This document shows positions 17,537 through 25,474 of a stretch of 44,531 nucleotides of DNA, one piece after another; position 1 is the first letter of the stretch; each line of letters begins with the position of its first letter. The notes beneath the pieces were generated by a model. The model was not told the DNA's origin. It did no database searches and saw nothing but the letters and a program-made list of their open reading frames with translations. The position numbers and the translations under genes are program-made. The DNA comes from Pyxidicoccus fallax (GTDB lineage: Bacteria; Myxococcota; Myxococcia; Myxococcales; Myxococcaceae): NCBI RefSeq assembly GCF_012933655.1, contig NZ_JABBJJ010000064.1, positions 1 to 44,531 of the forward strand, written 5' to 3'.

Positions 17537-17979
17537 GAATGCACGTGTCGTCGTGGCTGGCGGTGGTGGGGCTGGTGCTGATGCTGCCGTGGGTCGCCAG
17601 CGCCCAGGAGCAGAAGGTCCAGGTGCAGGTGGAGGTGGTGCTCGCCTCCATGAAGGGCTCCGAGGTGGAGCCCCCCGAATTGGCGAAGATGAAGGAGCAG
17701 TTCCAGAAGCAGAACTTCAACTTCACCTCCTTCAAGCGCCTGTCACTGGAGGTGCTGGAGGTGAACGCGAAGAAGTCCGCCGAGGTGAAGCTGCCCAGCG
17801 GCACCAACGCGACGCTGCAGCTGCTGGGCATGAAGGACGGCATCGCCACGGTGCGCGTGGCCATCCCCCGCCAGCCCACGCTGGACGTGGAGCTGGGCCG
17901 GCAGGGCGCCGTCTACCAGAAGGCCGGCAAGTACGTGGGCGGGGAGCTCATCCTCGTCCTCTCCCCGCCCGCGAAGTAG
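17533..17979 (+). CDS. Small periplasmic protein, third gene of the sigma operon
   Basis: The 148-residue protein has a signal peptide (WLAVVGLVLMLPWVASA, cleaved before QEQ). The mature part is a beta-rich domain: VQVQVEVVLAS, NFNFTSFKRLSLEVLEV, SAEVKLPSGTNATLQLLG, GGELILVLS. Nothing recognised. The GTG start overlaps the anti-sigma stop by 4 bases (an ATG two codons on is the alternative), so its amount is coupled to the anti-sigma factor. It could be the periplasmic partner that senses envelope state for the sigma switch, but that is inference from position. Confidence 0.75.
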   Translation: MRMHVSSWLAVVGLVLMLPWVASAQEQKVQVQVEVVLASMKGSEVEPPELAKMKEQFQKQNFNFTSFKRLSLEVLEVNAKKSAEVKLPSGTNATLQLLGMKDGIATVRVAIPRQPTLDVELGRQGAVYQKAGKYVGGELILVLSPPAK

Positions 17980-18009
17980 TCACTTCCCGAAGCACCCCGG
18001 CGAGGCCCC

Positions 18010-18834
18010 TCAGGCGGCGCGGTGGACGGCGACGTCCCGCGCCCGGGGGGCTTCGTCGTCTTCCAGCAGCTCCACGTCCACGATTTCCACCTCCATGTCG
18101 AGGTCCACGTCCTCCTCCATGGCGGCCACGCGCGGAGGCGGGGCCTGGTGCGCGGCGGCGGGCTCCTCGGCGCGCTCGCGCTCCAGGTGGATGCGCAGCC
18201 CGTCGAACATGGTGTCGAAGGCCGTGTAGATGCGGTCCACCATGGCGAGCGCGTCGGCGCGCACCTCGGGGGACAGCTCCATGGCCTCCAGCTCCGCCGC
18301 CAGCTCCTGCTCGAACATGGCGTGCTGCGCCTCGGCCTGCATGTGGTGGTCGGAGAAGTACTTCAGCCGCTCGTCGGCGCCCTGCGCCGCGGAGATGACG
18401 GCGGTGCGGCCGAAGAAGACGTGGCTGGTGGACTCCAGCGCCCACAGCAGGACGATGCGCAGCCGGTCATCCACGGGGCGGTACACCTCGCTGATGATGG
18501 CGTAGGCCGCGTCGCGCGTCTTCACGTGGGCCTTGCCGTACATGGCGCCGATGCTCAGCGAGCCACCGGTGAGCGCGGCGATGTCGTCCTCGAACCACTG
18601 GTCGTGCCCGCCCTCCTCGGCATGGTGCCGCGTGGCGAGCGCCTTGAGGTGCGCGTCCTGGATGAAGTGCGCGTTGAGCCGCAGCACGTCCTGGAAGGTC
18701 ATCACCCAGAAGGTCAGCCGTGGCGCGAACGCCATCACCTGCTCAATCGGGCGGTCCATCCTCAAGTCGGAGAAGAACGGGTGTGAGGCGAACCGCGCCT
18801 CGCGCACTGCGATGTGTTGGAGCACGGCCTTCAT
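18010..18834 (-). CDS. Haem-oxygenase-like diiron protein
   Basis: The 274-residue protein is all-helical and resembles the iron-containing redox (haem-oxygenase-like diiron, HDO) superfamily. Candidate iron ligands are in two helices: HHAEEGGHDQW at residues 70-80 (H70 or H71, E73 or E74, H77) and DHHMQAEAQH at 162-171 (H163 or H164, E168, H171), with E134/H138 on a third helix. Members of this superfamily perform oxidative C-C or N-O chemistry; the substrate here is unknown. After about residue 210 a disordered acidic tail (EEDVDLDMEVEIVDVELLEDDE) follows. The start is ATG 18834, with GAGGA 9 bases upstream. It converges with the sigma operon. Confidence 0.72.
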   Translation of the reverse strand: MKAVLQHIAVREARFASHPFFSDLRMDRPIEQVMAFAPRLTFWVMTFQDVLRLNAHFIQDAHLKALATRHHAEEGGHDQWFEDDIAALTGGSLSIGAMYGKAHVKTRDAAYAIISEVYRPVDDRLRIVLLWALESTSHVFFGRTAVISAAQGADERLKYFSDHHMQAEAQHAMFEQELAAELEAMELSPEVRADALAMVDRIYTAFDTMFDGLRIHLERERAEEPAAAHQAPPPRVAAMEEDVDLDMEVEIVDVELLEDDEAPRARDVAVHRAA

Positions 18835-18942
18835 GGGGTGGTTCCTCACGGGTGAAAGCCCCCCGCTCCGGCCTGGCGGGGGAGTCAGGGACTCAGGCCC
18901 GCCGCGGGGAGTCGTGCGGGCGCAAAAGGCGTGCGGCGTGGA

Positions 18943-19518
18943 CTACCAGTTGATGGTGTACGTGCAGGCGCCGTCTCCCCTCCGCCGGCAGCTCTTGGGG
19001 TCATGTTCAATACGCACCCAGAGAGAATCCTTGGGGCGGAACCTGTCACCAATGGCTTCGATGAGCCCGAGGTCCAGGTCGCAAGGATAGGGATTGTCGC
19101 AGGCCATCCGCGCGTTGCGCTTGTCCACCGGCTCGAAGCGGTAGCCACCGATGCCACCGCGGCCGCGGTGGTTCATCCGGTACGCCATGTCGATGGCGCG
19201 CAGGCCCTTCTCCAGCGTGTCGATGTCCGGCGGGAAGTGCGCGCTGTCCGGAATCTTCCGGCCGATGGTGCGCACCGTGCTCGGGCCAATCTTCTCGAAC
19301 ACGAGATTGAACGCCTTGAGGAGGGCAGGCATCGGGTACCAGGTGTCCGCCTTCAGGGGAGAGATGCCGTTCTCGGCGAGGATTCGCAGCGCACGCGACT
19401 GCGCGAGTTCCATTCCATTAACGATGGCCAGAATGGATTGCCCGATGACTTCGACGCCGGCGAACGCCTCGGGCCGCAACGACGATGCCGTGACTGGAGC
19501 GGAAATCTTCAATTCCAT
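18943..19518 (-). CDS. Protein of unknown function with V4R-like C-terminus
   Basis: The 191-residue protein has no signal peptide. The N-terminal half is helical (SLRPEAFAG to RALRILAENG, then PALLKAFNLVFEKIG). The C-terminal half, with ALRAIDMAYRMNHRG, GYRFE, and the closing CRRRGDGACTYTINW, resembles V4R-like small-molecule sensing domains, which often end in a C-x(2)-RGD-x-x-C-x-(Y/F)-x-(I/V)-x-W pattern. That is a pattern-level resemblance only. Early codons (ATT, AAT, GGA, GAA) are less GC-rich than neighbours. It has its own promoter candidate 30-58 bases upstream and is divergent from the non-coding 19.6-20.4 kb region. Confidence 0.65.
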   Translation of the reverse strand: MELKISAPVTASSLRPEAFAGVEVIGQSILAIVNGMELAQSRALRILAENGISPLKADTWYPMPALLKAFNLVFEKIGPSTVRTIGRKIPDSAHFPPDIDTLEKGLRAIDMAYRMNHRGRGGIGGYRFEPVDKRNARMACDNPYPCDLDLGLIEAIGDRFRPKDSLWVRIEHDPKSCRRRGDGACTYTINW

Positions 19519-19547
19519 ACGTGTACGCCCTCGAGTGAGTGCGAGAC

Positions 19548-19576
19548 ATTGAAGCGGCTTTTTCCAGTTTTTTCAA
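19548..19576 (-). promoter_or_regulatory. Sigma-70-type promoter for the V4R-like gene
   Basis: Read on the minus strand, TTGAAA (19571-19576, one mismatch to consensus) and TTCAAT (19548-19553, four of six) are separated by 17 bases, in an AT-rich island unusual for this window. Transcription would begin about 20 bases before the ATG at 19518. Confidence 0.5.
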
Positions 19577-20011
19577 ATTGCTTTGCATGTCTGTAATTTT
19601 CCGGAAGAGGACCTAGGGGGTATCCGCAGGAGCAATTCCGACCCGCGCGGCGTGTGATGGCGCGCTCGTGCGCGAGGTACCGCCGGGCGTGCGAGCCCGA
19701 GGGGAATGTCGGAGGTGGGCCTCGGTGTCGGGAGGGCGTGTACCCGGCACGTGTCGTGACGCGCTTTCAGTGGCATTCACAGACATCCAGTGCGGCTGTG
19801 TTCGCACATGGGAATCAGGTGTTCGTGCATGCGACACGGTGTGTGCACGGCGCGGGTGTGTGTCACTGCGGGGCCCGCGGGAGGCGGGATTCGACGTGGC
19901 GGCGCGGTGTTGGCGAGCGAACACATTCGCGCGGCGAGCCACGCGGCTTCGGAAGTCGCGCGGGGTGGTGGGGGCGCGCACGTGGCCGCGGCCCTGGCGC
20001 GCGGCCGCGGG

Positions 20012-20130
20012 GCCCACGGTGGTGGCGGGCGCGCGGCGCCAGCGCGCCGGGCGTGGGCAGGAGGCGCCCACGGTGGTGGCGGACGCGTGGTGGCGGCGGG
20101 GCGTGGGCAGGAGGCACCCACGGGGAGGCG
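20012..20130. repeat. Imperfect tandem repeat, period about 50 bp
   Basis: The string CCCACGGTGGTGGCGG occurs at about 20013 and again at about 20067, and CGTGGGCAGGAGGC occurs at 20052 and 20102 (exactly 50 bases apart), each followed by a CCCACG arm. The second and third units therefore fold into near-identical hairpins with AGGAGG in the loop (7-bp and 6-bp stems). Confidence 0.7.
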
Positions 20131-20166
20131 GACGAGCGCGCCTGCGAGGTTCGCAGGGCGAGCGTG

Positions 20167-20196
20167 CGAATCCGGCACGCGGACTGTGCGGATTCG
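20167..20196. repeat. Inverted repeat, 8-bp arms
   Basis: CGAATCCG (20167-20174) pairs perfectly with CGGATTCG (20189-20196) around a 14-base loop. The same stretch also reads as a tandem 22-bp near-repeat (17 of 20 bases shared between 20165-20184 and 20187-20206). It could be an RNA hairpin or a protein-binding palindrome. Confidence 0.6.
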
Positions 20197-20391
20197 GCAC
20201 GCGGGCCGTGATGGATGCCCGGCGGTGGTGCCGGAGCACCGCGCGGAGGGGGCGGCGCCGGGCGCGATTCCACGCGGACGGAAGTCGTTTCGTCCTGCTT
20301 TCCGGTGGGGGCCTGAAAAAAGGTCAGTCTTTCCGCCATGGGGAGAGGCCGAGCAGGCGGGCAGCCCTTGTCATCTCAAGGGCTTGGCGCT

Positions 20392-20407
20392 CGGCACGCG
20401 CGTTGCT
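20392..20407 (+). promoter_or_regulatory. Sigma-54 (-24/-12) promoter
   Basis: CGGCACGCGCGTTGCT matches the sigma-54 consensus TGGCACG-N4-TTGCW at every position except the first. The invariant GG (20393-20394) and GC (20405-20406) are correctly spaced. Transcription would start near 20418 and read the small basic protein gene at 20485 with a leader of about 67 bases. Sigma-54 promoters need an enhancer-binding protein, of which myxobacteria have many; I could not identify its site. Confidence 0.72.
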
Positions 20408-20484
20408 CTGAGGGTTGGGCGTGCAGGGCGGCGGCGGCGGGCTGATCGCAGGACAGGCAGACCCTCAACCTTGGAGATGAAATC

Positions 20485-20724
20485 ATGGCGAAGACGACTC
20501 AGCGTGGGCAGGTCATCCGTCGTAAGGCCCGGCAGGTGAAGGTGACGACGGCGCGGGCGGTGAAGGGTGCCGGCCGGAGCGCGCGTCAGGTGCAGGTGAC
20601 GCTGGGCGACCTCATCGCGGCGGCGTTCGACACGGTGGGCGGCGAGGTGAAGAAGGTGGCGCAGGTGGTGTCCTCCAAGGACATGACGCTCGCCACCGGC
20701 AAGCACATCGTCTTCGTTGGCTGA
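20485..20724 (+). CDS. Small basic protein of unknown function
   Basis: The 79-residue product has a strongly basic N-terminal half (residues 1-35 hold about a dozen Lys or Arg with the repeated RQVKVTTARAV / RQVQVTLGDLI pattern) and a more hydrophobic second half (LIAAAFDTVGGEVKKVAQVV). The charge and the alternating pattern suggest nucleic-acid or membrane-surface binding, but I recognise no family. Start ATG 20485 is preceded by TTGGAG. It has a strong sigma-54 promoter candidate upstream, so it is probably induced under a defined condition (starvation or development in this group). A possible partner is the phospholipase D gene 74 bases downstream. Confidence 0.8.
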   Translation: MAKTTQRGQVIRRKARQVKVTTARAVKGAGRSARQVQVTLGDLIAAAFDTVGGEVKKVAQVVSSKDMTLATGKHIVFVG

Positions 20725-20798
20725 CGCGCCGGTCCGGGACGTGCGCCACTTCGTGGCGCCTGGGCGTGTGGCGGCGGCGGCGTGAAGGGGACATCAGG

Positions 20799-22403
20799 GT
20801 GAGACGCGTCATCATTCCCGGACGGAACTGTTGGACGGTGGAGGAGGTCAGCGACGCGGGAGTTCTCGTGGACGCTCGCGCCTACTACCGGGAGCTGTAC
20901 CGGGCCGCGCAGAAGGCCCGACGCTACATCGCGATTACCGGCTGGCAGTTCGACAGCGACGTGGCGCTCCTGCGAGGCGAGGACCTCGGCGAGGCGCGCG
21001 GCGAGGTGCGACTGCTGCCCATGCTGGACGAGCTGTGCCGCGCCAACCCGGAGCTGCACGTCTATGTCCTGGCCTGGGACTTCAGCCTGCTGCTCGCGAT
21101 GGAGCGCGAGTGGATGCAGCACCTCATCTTCAACTGGACCACGAACGAGCGCGTGCGCTTCCGCTTCGATGCGTCCAGCCCGCTGTACGGGGCGCATCAC
21201 CAGAAGCTGGTCGTCATCGACGGCGCGGTCGCCTTCACCGGCGGCATGGATGTCTGTGATTGCCGCTGGGACGACCGCGACCACCCGGTGCGCTCGCCCC
21301 TGCGCTGTGACAGCGGAAGGGATCCGCATGGCCCGTACCATGACGTGCAGTCGGTGCTGACGGGCCCGGTGGTGGACAAGCTGGCGGAGCTGTTCGAGGC
21401 GCGCTGGGCGCACGCGGGCGGAGGCGAGCTGCGGCTGCCGAAGGTGTTGCGCGACGACGTGGACTTCCGCGCGAGCATCCCGGCCCCTCCGGGGCCCGTG
21501 GCGCTCAGCCGCACCTTTGGCAAGACGCTGCTGCCGCCGCAGGAGGCGGTGCAGGAGGTGCGCGCGCTGTACCTCGACGCCATCGAGTCCGCCGAGCGCT
21601 TCATCTACATCGAGAATCAATACTTCTCCTCGCGCGCCATCTACCAGGCGCTGGTGAAGCGCATGCGCGAGCCGGGGCGCGGCCGGCTGCAAATCATGCT
21701 GGTGCTGCCGCAGCAGCCCGAGGCGCTGCGCGAGCAATTGGCCATGGGCATCGCCCAGGTGCGCCTGCTGCGCTCGCTGGAGCAGGTGGCCAAGGAGATG
21801 GGCCATGCCTTCGGCGTGTACTGCTCGGCGGGGCGCAACGACGCGGGTACGGACGTCTACACGTACATCCATTCCAAGGTGATGGTGGTGGACGACCGGT
21901 TCCTCACGCTCGGCTCGGCCAACACCACCAACCGCAGCCTGGGCCTGGACTCGGAGCTGAACCTGAGCTGGGAAGCACAGGAGGACGGCGACGCGGTGTC
22001 GCGCGCCATCCGCCGCATCCGCGTGTCGCTGATGGCGGAGCACGCGGGGCTGGAGGGCGTGGAGTCGCTGCGCGTGCTGGCGCGGGCGGACGGCGGGCTC
22101 GTGGACTGGCTGGACGGCGTGTCCGCGGCGGGCCTCCACCGGCTGCGCCCGCACCCCATGGAGACGGTGTTCGACCAGAGCCCGCTGCTCAAGTCGCTGG
22201 AGCCCGAGGAGCTCATCATCGACCCGGAGGACTCCGTCCTCGACGAGTCCCTCTTCGAGGCGCTGCACCGCGCCGAGGACGGGCTGTTCGCGTCCGGCAT
22301 CCGCCTGCTGTCGCGCTGGCTGGTGGGCACGAGCACCGAGCGCCCGCACCGCGCCATCTGCCCCGTCACGGAAGAAGAGGACGGGCGGTCCGCGGGCGGT
22401 TGA
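20799..22403 (+). CDS. Phospholipase D / cardiolipin synthase-like protein
   Basis: The 534-residue enzyme has two HxKxxxxD motifs, each closing a PLD half: H134-x-K136-x4-D141 (HQKLVVID, then GAVAFTGG) and H358-x-K360-x4-D365 (HSKVMVVD, then DRFLTLGSAN). Such enzymes transfer phosphatidyl groups, either hydrolysing phospholipids or making cardiolipin. There are no N-terminal TM helices, unlike typical bacterial cardiolipin synthases, and the extra region between the motifs (IYIENQYFSSRAIYQAL) resembles eukaryotic-type PLDs, so phospholipase is at least as likely. The start is GTG 20799, with AAGGGG 7 bases upstream; an in-frame GTG at 20766 is less supported. Confidence 0.9.
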   Translation: MRRVIIPGRNCWTVEEVSDAGVLVDARAYYRELYRAAQKARRYIAITGWQFDSDVALLRGEDLGEARGEVRLLPMLDELCRANPELHVYVLAWDFSLLLAMEREWMQHLIFNWTTNERVRFRFDASSPLYGAHHQKLVVIDGAVAFTGGMDVCDCRWDDRDHPVRSPLRCDSGRDPHGPYHDVQSVLTGPVVDKLAELFEARWAHAGGGELRLPKVLRDDVDFRASIPAPPGPVALSRTFGKTLLPPQEAVQEVRALYLDAIESAERFIYIENQYFSSRAIYQALVKRMREPGRGRLQIMLVLPQQPEALREQLAMGIAQVRLLRSLEQVAKEMGHAFGVYCSAGRNDAGTDVYTYIHSKVMVVDDRFLTLGSANTTNRSLGLDSELNLSWEAQEDGDAVSRAIRRIRVSLMAEHAGLEGVESLRVLARADGGLVDWLDGVSAAGLHRLRPHPMETVFDQSPLLKSLEPEELIIDPEDSVLDESLFEALHRAEDGLFASGIRLLSRWLVGTSTERPHRAICPVTEEEDGRSAGG

Positions 22404-22457
22404 GCGGCGCCTGGGGGAGCAGGGCGGTGCCGGGCGCCTGGATGCTCGCCCGCCCTG

Positions 22458-22485
22458 GGACGGGCCCGAAGGCGCGGGCCCGTCC
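22458..22485 (+). terminator. Strong hairpin after the phospholipase gene
   Basis: GGACGGGCCCG and CGGGCCCGTCC form a perfect 11-bp stem around a 6-base loop, 55 bases after the stop codon and 70 bases before the next gene. No T-run follows, but U-less GC hairpins commonly stand at gene ends in high-GC bacteria. Confidence 0.6.
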
Positions 22486-22553
22486 GCCGGGTTGTACCTG
22501 CCCTGATGGTCGCCACCTTGTTGGGAGAACAACTCTCGCAAGGAGATTCCCAC

Positions 22554-23105
22554 ATGAAGCTTCCACTGATGGCGGCGCTGGCTGCTCTCACGTTCTGGGG
22601 CTGTTCGAGCCAGTCGGCCAACACGCGGGCGGATGACGCGACGGGTGGCTCGGGGCAGACGGCGCAGTCCGACTCCCTCCAGGGCACGCCCGGCGATGAG
22701 GCGCGCGAGCAGGCGAGGGACGACGAGGAATCCCAGGAGAGCCCGCTCGAGGCGTCCGACGTGGTGGACAACGAGCGCCGGGACCGCATGGACGCGCCCA
22801 CCGTCTATGACGGCGAGGCCACGGGCGGCAGCGGCAGCGACAGCTCCGTGACGACGAAGGACGGCGAGAAGTGGGACGTCATGGAGGAGCCGGGTGTGGA
22901 CCGCGAGCCCAACCGCGGTGACAAGGAAGAGGCGACGGGCGGCTCCGGCGCGGCCGGTGACAACGACAGCAGCGACAACTCCGGCGACAACACCGGCGGC
23001 GTGAGCGGCGGCGGCGGGCAGGCGGGCGGCTCTGGCGGCGGTGGTAGCGGCTCCGGCGGCGGCGGCTCCGGCGGTGGCGGCGGCGGTGGTGGCGGCGGCC
23101 TCTAA
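22554..23105 (+). CDS. Gly-rich low-complexity lipoprotein
   Basis: The 183-residue protein has a signal peptide ending LTFWGC; the -3 and -2 residues (F, W) are unusual for a lipobox, so lipidation is likely but not certain. The mature part is acidic and disordered. The hexapeptide ATGGSG appears three times (about residues 30, 89 and 128), and the last 40 residues are almost only Gly and Ser. This is a flexible surface or periplasmic stalk, with no recognisable enzymatic domain. The start is clear: ATG 22554 with AAGGAG 9 bases upstream, 16 codons into a longer frame. Confidence 0.78.
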   Translation: MKLPLMAALAALTFWGCSSQSANTRADDATGGSGQTAQSDSLQGTPGDEAREQARDDEESQESPLEASDVVDNERRDRMDAPTVYDGEATGGSGSDSSVTTKDGEKWDVMEEPGVDREPNRGDKEEATGGSGAAGDNDSSDNSGDNTGGVSGGGGQAGGSGGGGSGSGGGGSGGGGGGGGGGL

Positions 23106-23253
23106 TCCCCCATCGAAGTAGTCCGCGGCACGTGTCACCCGCCAGGTTCCCGGGCCCCGGTGGGTGCGTGTGCCGACGGACCGCAGTGTCACCCATACGT
23201 GACCAGGGTCGGTTGCTTCGCCTCGCGGCGGGGCCGGGTAGACTCGGGGGACG

Positions 23254-24675
23254 ATGACTGGCGCCCCCCTCTTCGCCCTTCTTGCCCTGGTGTCCACGCA
23301 GCAACCCGAGGCCAGCTCCACGATAGAGGAGATGCCCTCGGACGTGGAGCAGTCCGGAGGTGCTCCGGCTGGCGGCCCTTCGTCCGTGACGAAGGCGCGG
23401 CTGGACGAGCCCGCGCCTCCGGGCAGTTCCCGCGGCGGAGATGGCTTCGGCTTCAGCGCGCAGCTGGAGGCGGGCGGGCTGAGCCTTCCGTCGGGCACAC
23501 CGGACGGCGGACAGGACCTGTTCGCGCGGGTGTACCCGTCGCTGGGCCTGACGAGGGGCGAGTCGTTCGTGCTGCGGCTGGGCGCCAACCTGCGCCTGCG
23601 CATGGTGGACGAGGAGCCGAAGCAGACGGACAGGGACTACGGCGCGCAGCTGCGCCGCGAGGACTGGGACGAGCTGAGCGACGCCGGCCAGGTGGTGCGC
23701 ATGCTGCGCATCGGCCAGGAGGGCCGGCCCTTCTACCTGCGCGTGGAGCCCTTCGTCGAGGAGACGCTGGGGCGCGGCTACATCGTCGGCCGCTACAGCA
23801 ACGTGCTGTCTCCGGACTACCACCCCGCGGGCGGCTCGCTGACGCTCGTGAAGGGCGCGGTGCGCGCGGAGCTGCTGGCCAGTGACGTGCTCGCCGCGCG
23901 CATCTTCGCCGGCGAGCTGCTGCTCGACATCGGCCGCATGGCCAGCGAGGACGCGAAGCGCTTCGACCGCTTCCTCCTGCGCCTGTCCGGCGCGCACGAC
24001 GCGGGCCGCGCGGGCGGCAGGACGCCGAACCTCACCCTCGTCTCCGTGGGCGGTGACTTCGCGCTCTACAAGGGCGAGCGCCTGCGGGCGTGGGCGCTGC
24101 TCGCCGGTGGCGGGCGCTTCACGCAGGACTACTCGCCGGCCTTCGGCGGCCTCCTGGGGCTCGCGCTGGAAGGGCAGACGTCGAGCGGCACGCAGCTCAG
24201 CCTCACGCTGCAGGGCCGCCGGCAGGGCGGCCGCTTCCGCTTCGGCATGTTCGGCCCGGACTACGAGCTGGGGCGCTTCTCCGGCGCGGGCCTGTCGGAG
24301 ACGCCCATCGCCGACGAGGAGCTGGAGTCGGGCTTCTCCGGCTACATGGAGCTGAGCGTGGCGAAGGGCGGGCCGAACCAGCTCATGCTGCTGGGCAGCG
24401 TGGCGGCGCAGTACTACGGCTTCGGCCGCACCGACGCGGACGTGTCCGCGGGCTTCGAGCTGCCGGGAGCGAGGACCCGAGCGCTCGTGCGCGCGGTGCT
24501 GACGGCGCTGGGGGACAGGCCGCGTTATTCGGTGAGCCTGGAGGTTCGCCAGCGTGTCCTCAATTACCTGTATGCATGGGGCTCGGGCGGCACCGTGCAC
24601 TTCCCGCAGGCCGACGGCCGGCTGGAGCGCGGCGTCACCATGGGCGCGGGCGTGGGCATGGACTTCCAGCGCTGA
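23254..24675 (+). CDS. Predicted outer-membrane beta-barrel protein
   Basis: The 473-residue protein opens with a short signal (MTGAPLFALLALVS) and a Gly/Ser-rich linker to about residue 70. The remainder alternates hydrophobic and polar residues in many strands separated by Gly- and Asp-rich turns (for example SFVLRLGANLRLRMVDEE, FYLRVEPFVEETLGRGYIVG, GTQLSLTLQGRRQGGRFRF, YSVSLEVRQRVLNYLYAW) and ends in F-Q-R. This is the look of a large outer-membrane beta-barrel. No family recognised. ATG 23254 follows GGGGGA. It may be co-transcribed with the exported protein gene 27 bases downstream. Confidence 0.75.
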   Translation: MTGAPLFALLALVSTQQPEASSTIEEMPSDVEQSGGAPAGGPSSVTKARLDEPAPPGSSRGGDGFGFSAQLEAGGLSLPSGTPDGGQDLFARVYPSLGLTRGESFVLRLGANLRLRMVDEEPKQTDRDYGAQLRREDWDELSDAGQVVRMLRIGQEGRPFYLRVEPFVEETLGRGYIVGRYSNVLSPDYHPAGGSLTLVKGAVRAELLASDVLAARIFAGELLLDIGRMASEDAKRFDRFLLRLSGAHDAGRAGGRTPNLTLVSVGGDFALYKGERLRAWALLAGGGRFTQDYSPAFGGLLGLALEGQTSSGTQLSLTLQGRRQGGRFRFGMFGPDYELGRFSGAGLSETPIADEELESGFSGYMELSVAKGGPNQLMLLGSVAAQYYGFGRTDADVSAGFELPGARTRALVRAVLTALGDRPRYSVSLEVRQRVLNYLYAWGSGGTVHFPQADGRLERGVTMGAGVGMDFQR

Positions 24676-24702
24676 ACGGCGCCGCGTCCCGGGAGGTGGG
24701 CG

Positions 24703-25422
24703 ATGAGGACTTCCGGGGCGTGGCTCGTGGTCGCGGTGCTCGCGGGCGTCTCCGCCGTGGCGTGGGGCGCCGACGCGCTGGACCTGAGAAGGGACTATCT
24801 GCGCGCGCTGGAGCGGCTCGAGGAGGACCGGGCCGGCTCACTGGAGCGCGTGTTCGAGAAGGGCAACGCCGCGGCGAGCGCCCTACGTGAGTCCGCCGCG
24901 CGGCGGGACGGCGGGACGGAGTGGTTCCCAGCGCATGCGTTCCTGCGAGGCTTCTCCAACGGCTTCGTCGAGGGCGCGCTGGCCATGGGCCCGGACCCGC
25001 GCTTCTTCCGGGAACTCGCGCACCAGCGCGGCACGGCGGTGGACCAGGAGTTCTTCGAGCTGTTCGCCGACACCTACTTCGCCGATGGCGTCACCCGCCG
25101 GTACACCGTGCCCCGCTCGGAGGACTCCGTGTGCCACGTCTTCGACAGCCCGGACGTGGGGCCCCTCTACCGAAAGTGGACGCGCTTCTGGGCCACGTAC
25201 CCGCGCGCGTACGCGGACGCCGTGGACCGCGAGATTCGGGCGCTGGAGGACATGGTGGCCGTGAGCACCTGTGCCTGCGGCGGCCCCGAGTCCGTGGAGG
25301 CCGGGCTGGAGCGCTTCCTGAAATCATTCCCGCGCTCGCCCGTAGTCCCCCAGGTGCGCGCCCGGCTGGAGCGTCTGCGCGCGGGCACCAGCGACTTCCG
25401 CTTCCGCTGCCCCACGGGCTGA
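24703..25422 (+). CDS. Exported protein of unknown function
   Basis: The 239-residue protein has a signal peptide (SGAWLVVAVLAGVSAVAWG, cleaved before AD). The mature part is helical: LDLRRDYLRALERLEEDRAGSL, a central domain around PRFFRELAHQRGTAVDQEFFE, and a C-terminal CACGGPESVEAGLERFL segment with a C-x-C. Together with C147 (SVCHVF) this gives three or four Cys that might form disulphides or bind metal. ATG 24703 has a GGGAGG ribosome site. It sits 27 bases after the barrel protein and could be its periplasmic partner. No family recognised. Confidence 0.72.
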   Translation: MRTSGAWLVVAVLAGVSAVAWGADALDLRRDYLRALERLEEDRAGSLERVFEKGNAAASALRESAARRDGGTEWFPAHAFLRGFSNGFVEGALAMGPDPRFFRELAHQRGTAVDQEFFELFADTYFADGVTRRYTVPRSEDSVCHVFDSPDVGPLYRKWTRFWATYPRAYADAVDREIRALEDMVAVSTCACGGPESVEAGLERFLKSFPRSPVVPQVRARLERLRAGTSDFRFRCPTG

Positions 25423-25474
25423 GGACGCTGTCCACCGCGCCCCCGCTCCCCTGACGGAACCTCCCGCGCTCGGC

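Larger units (their letters stand above)
19577..20391. other. About 0.8 kb without a credible gene; repeats and hairpins
   Basis: Several open frames of over 200 codons run through here on both strands, but they overlap one another, lack ribosome sites and family resemblance, and have erratic third positions, so I treat the stretch as non-coding. It contains a roughly 50-bp imperfect repeat (20010-20130), two hairpins with AGGAGG in the loop (20052-20072 and 20102-20122) and an 8-bp-stem hairpin (20167-20196). It may encode a structured RNA or be a long regulatory region for the flanking genes. Confidence 0.55.

Noticed and set aside
19668..20411. 247-codon plus-strand frame in the gap
   Set aside because: Overlaps other frames of similar length, has no ribosome site, no family and no codon bias of the host.
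20341..20484. Second sigma-54 or sigma-70 promoter elements near the small basic protein
   Set aside because: Only the 20392 element has both GG and GC at the correct spacing; others lack one half.
20586..23603. A 1005-codon minus-strand open frame
   Set aside because: It is antisense to the phospholipase D and lipoprotein genes, which have clear catalytic motifs and ribosome sites; the translation is low-complexity Arg, Ala, Pro.
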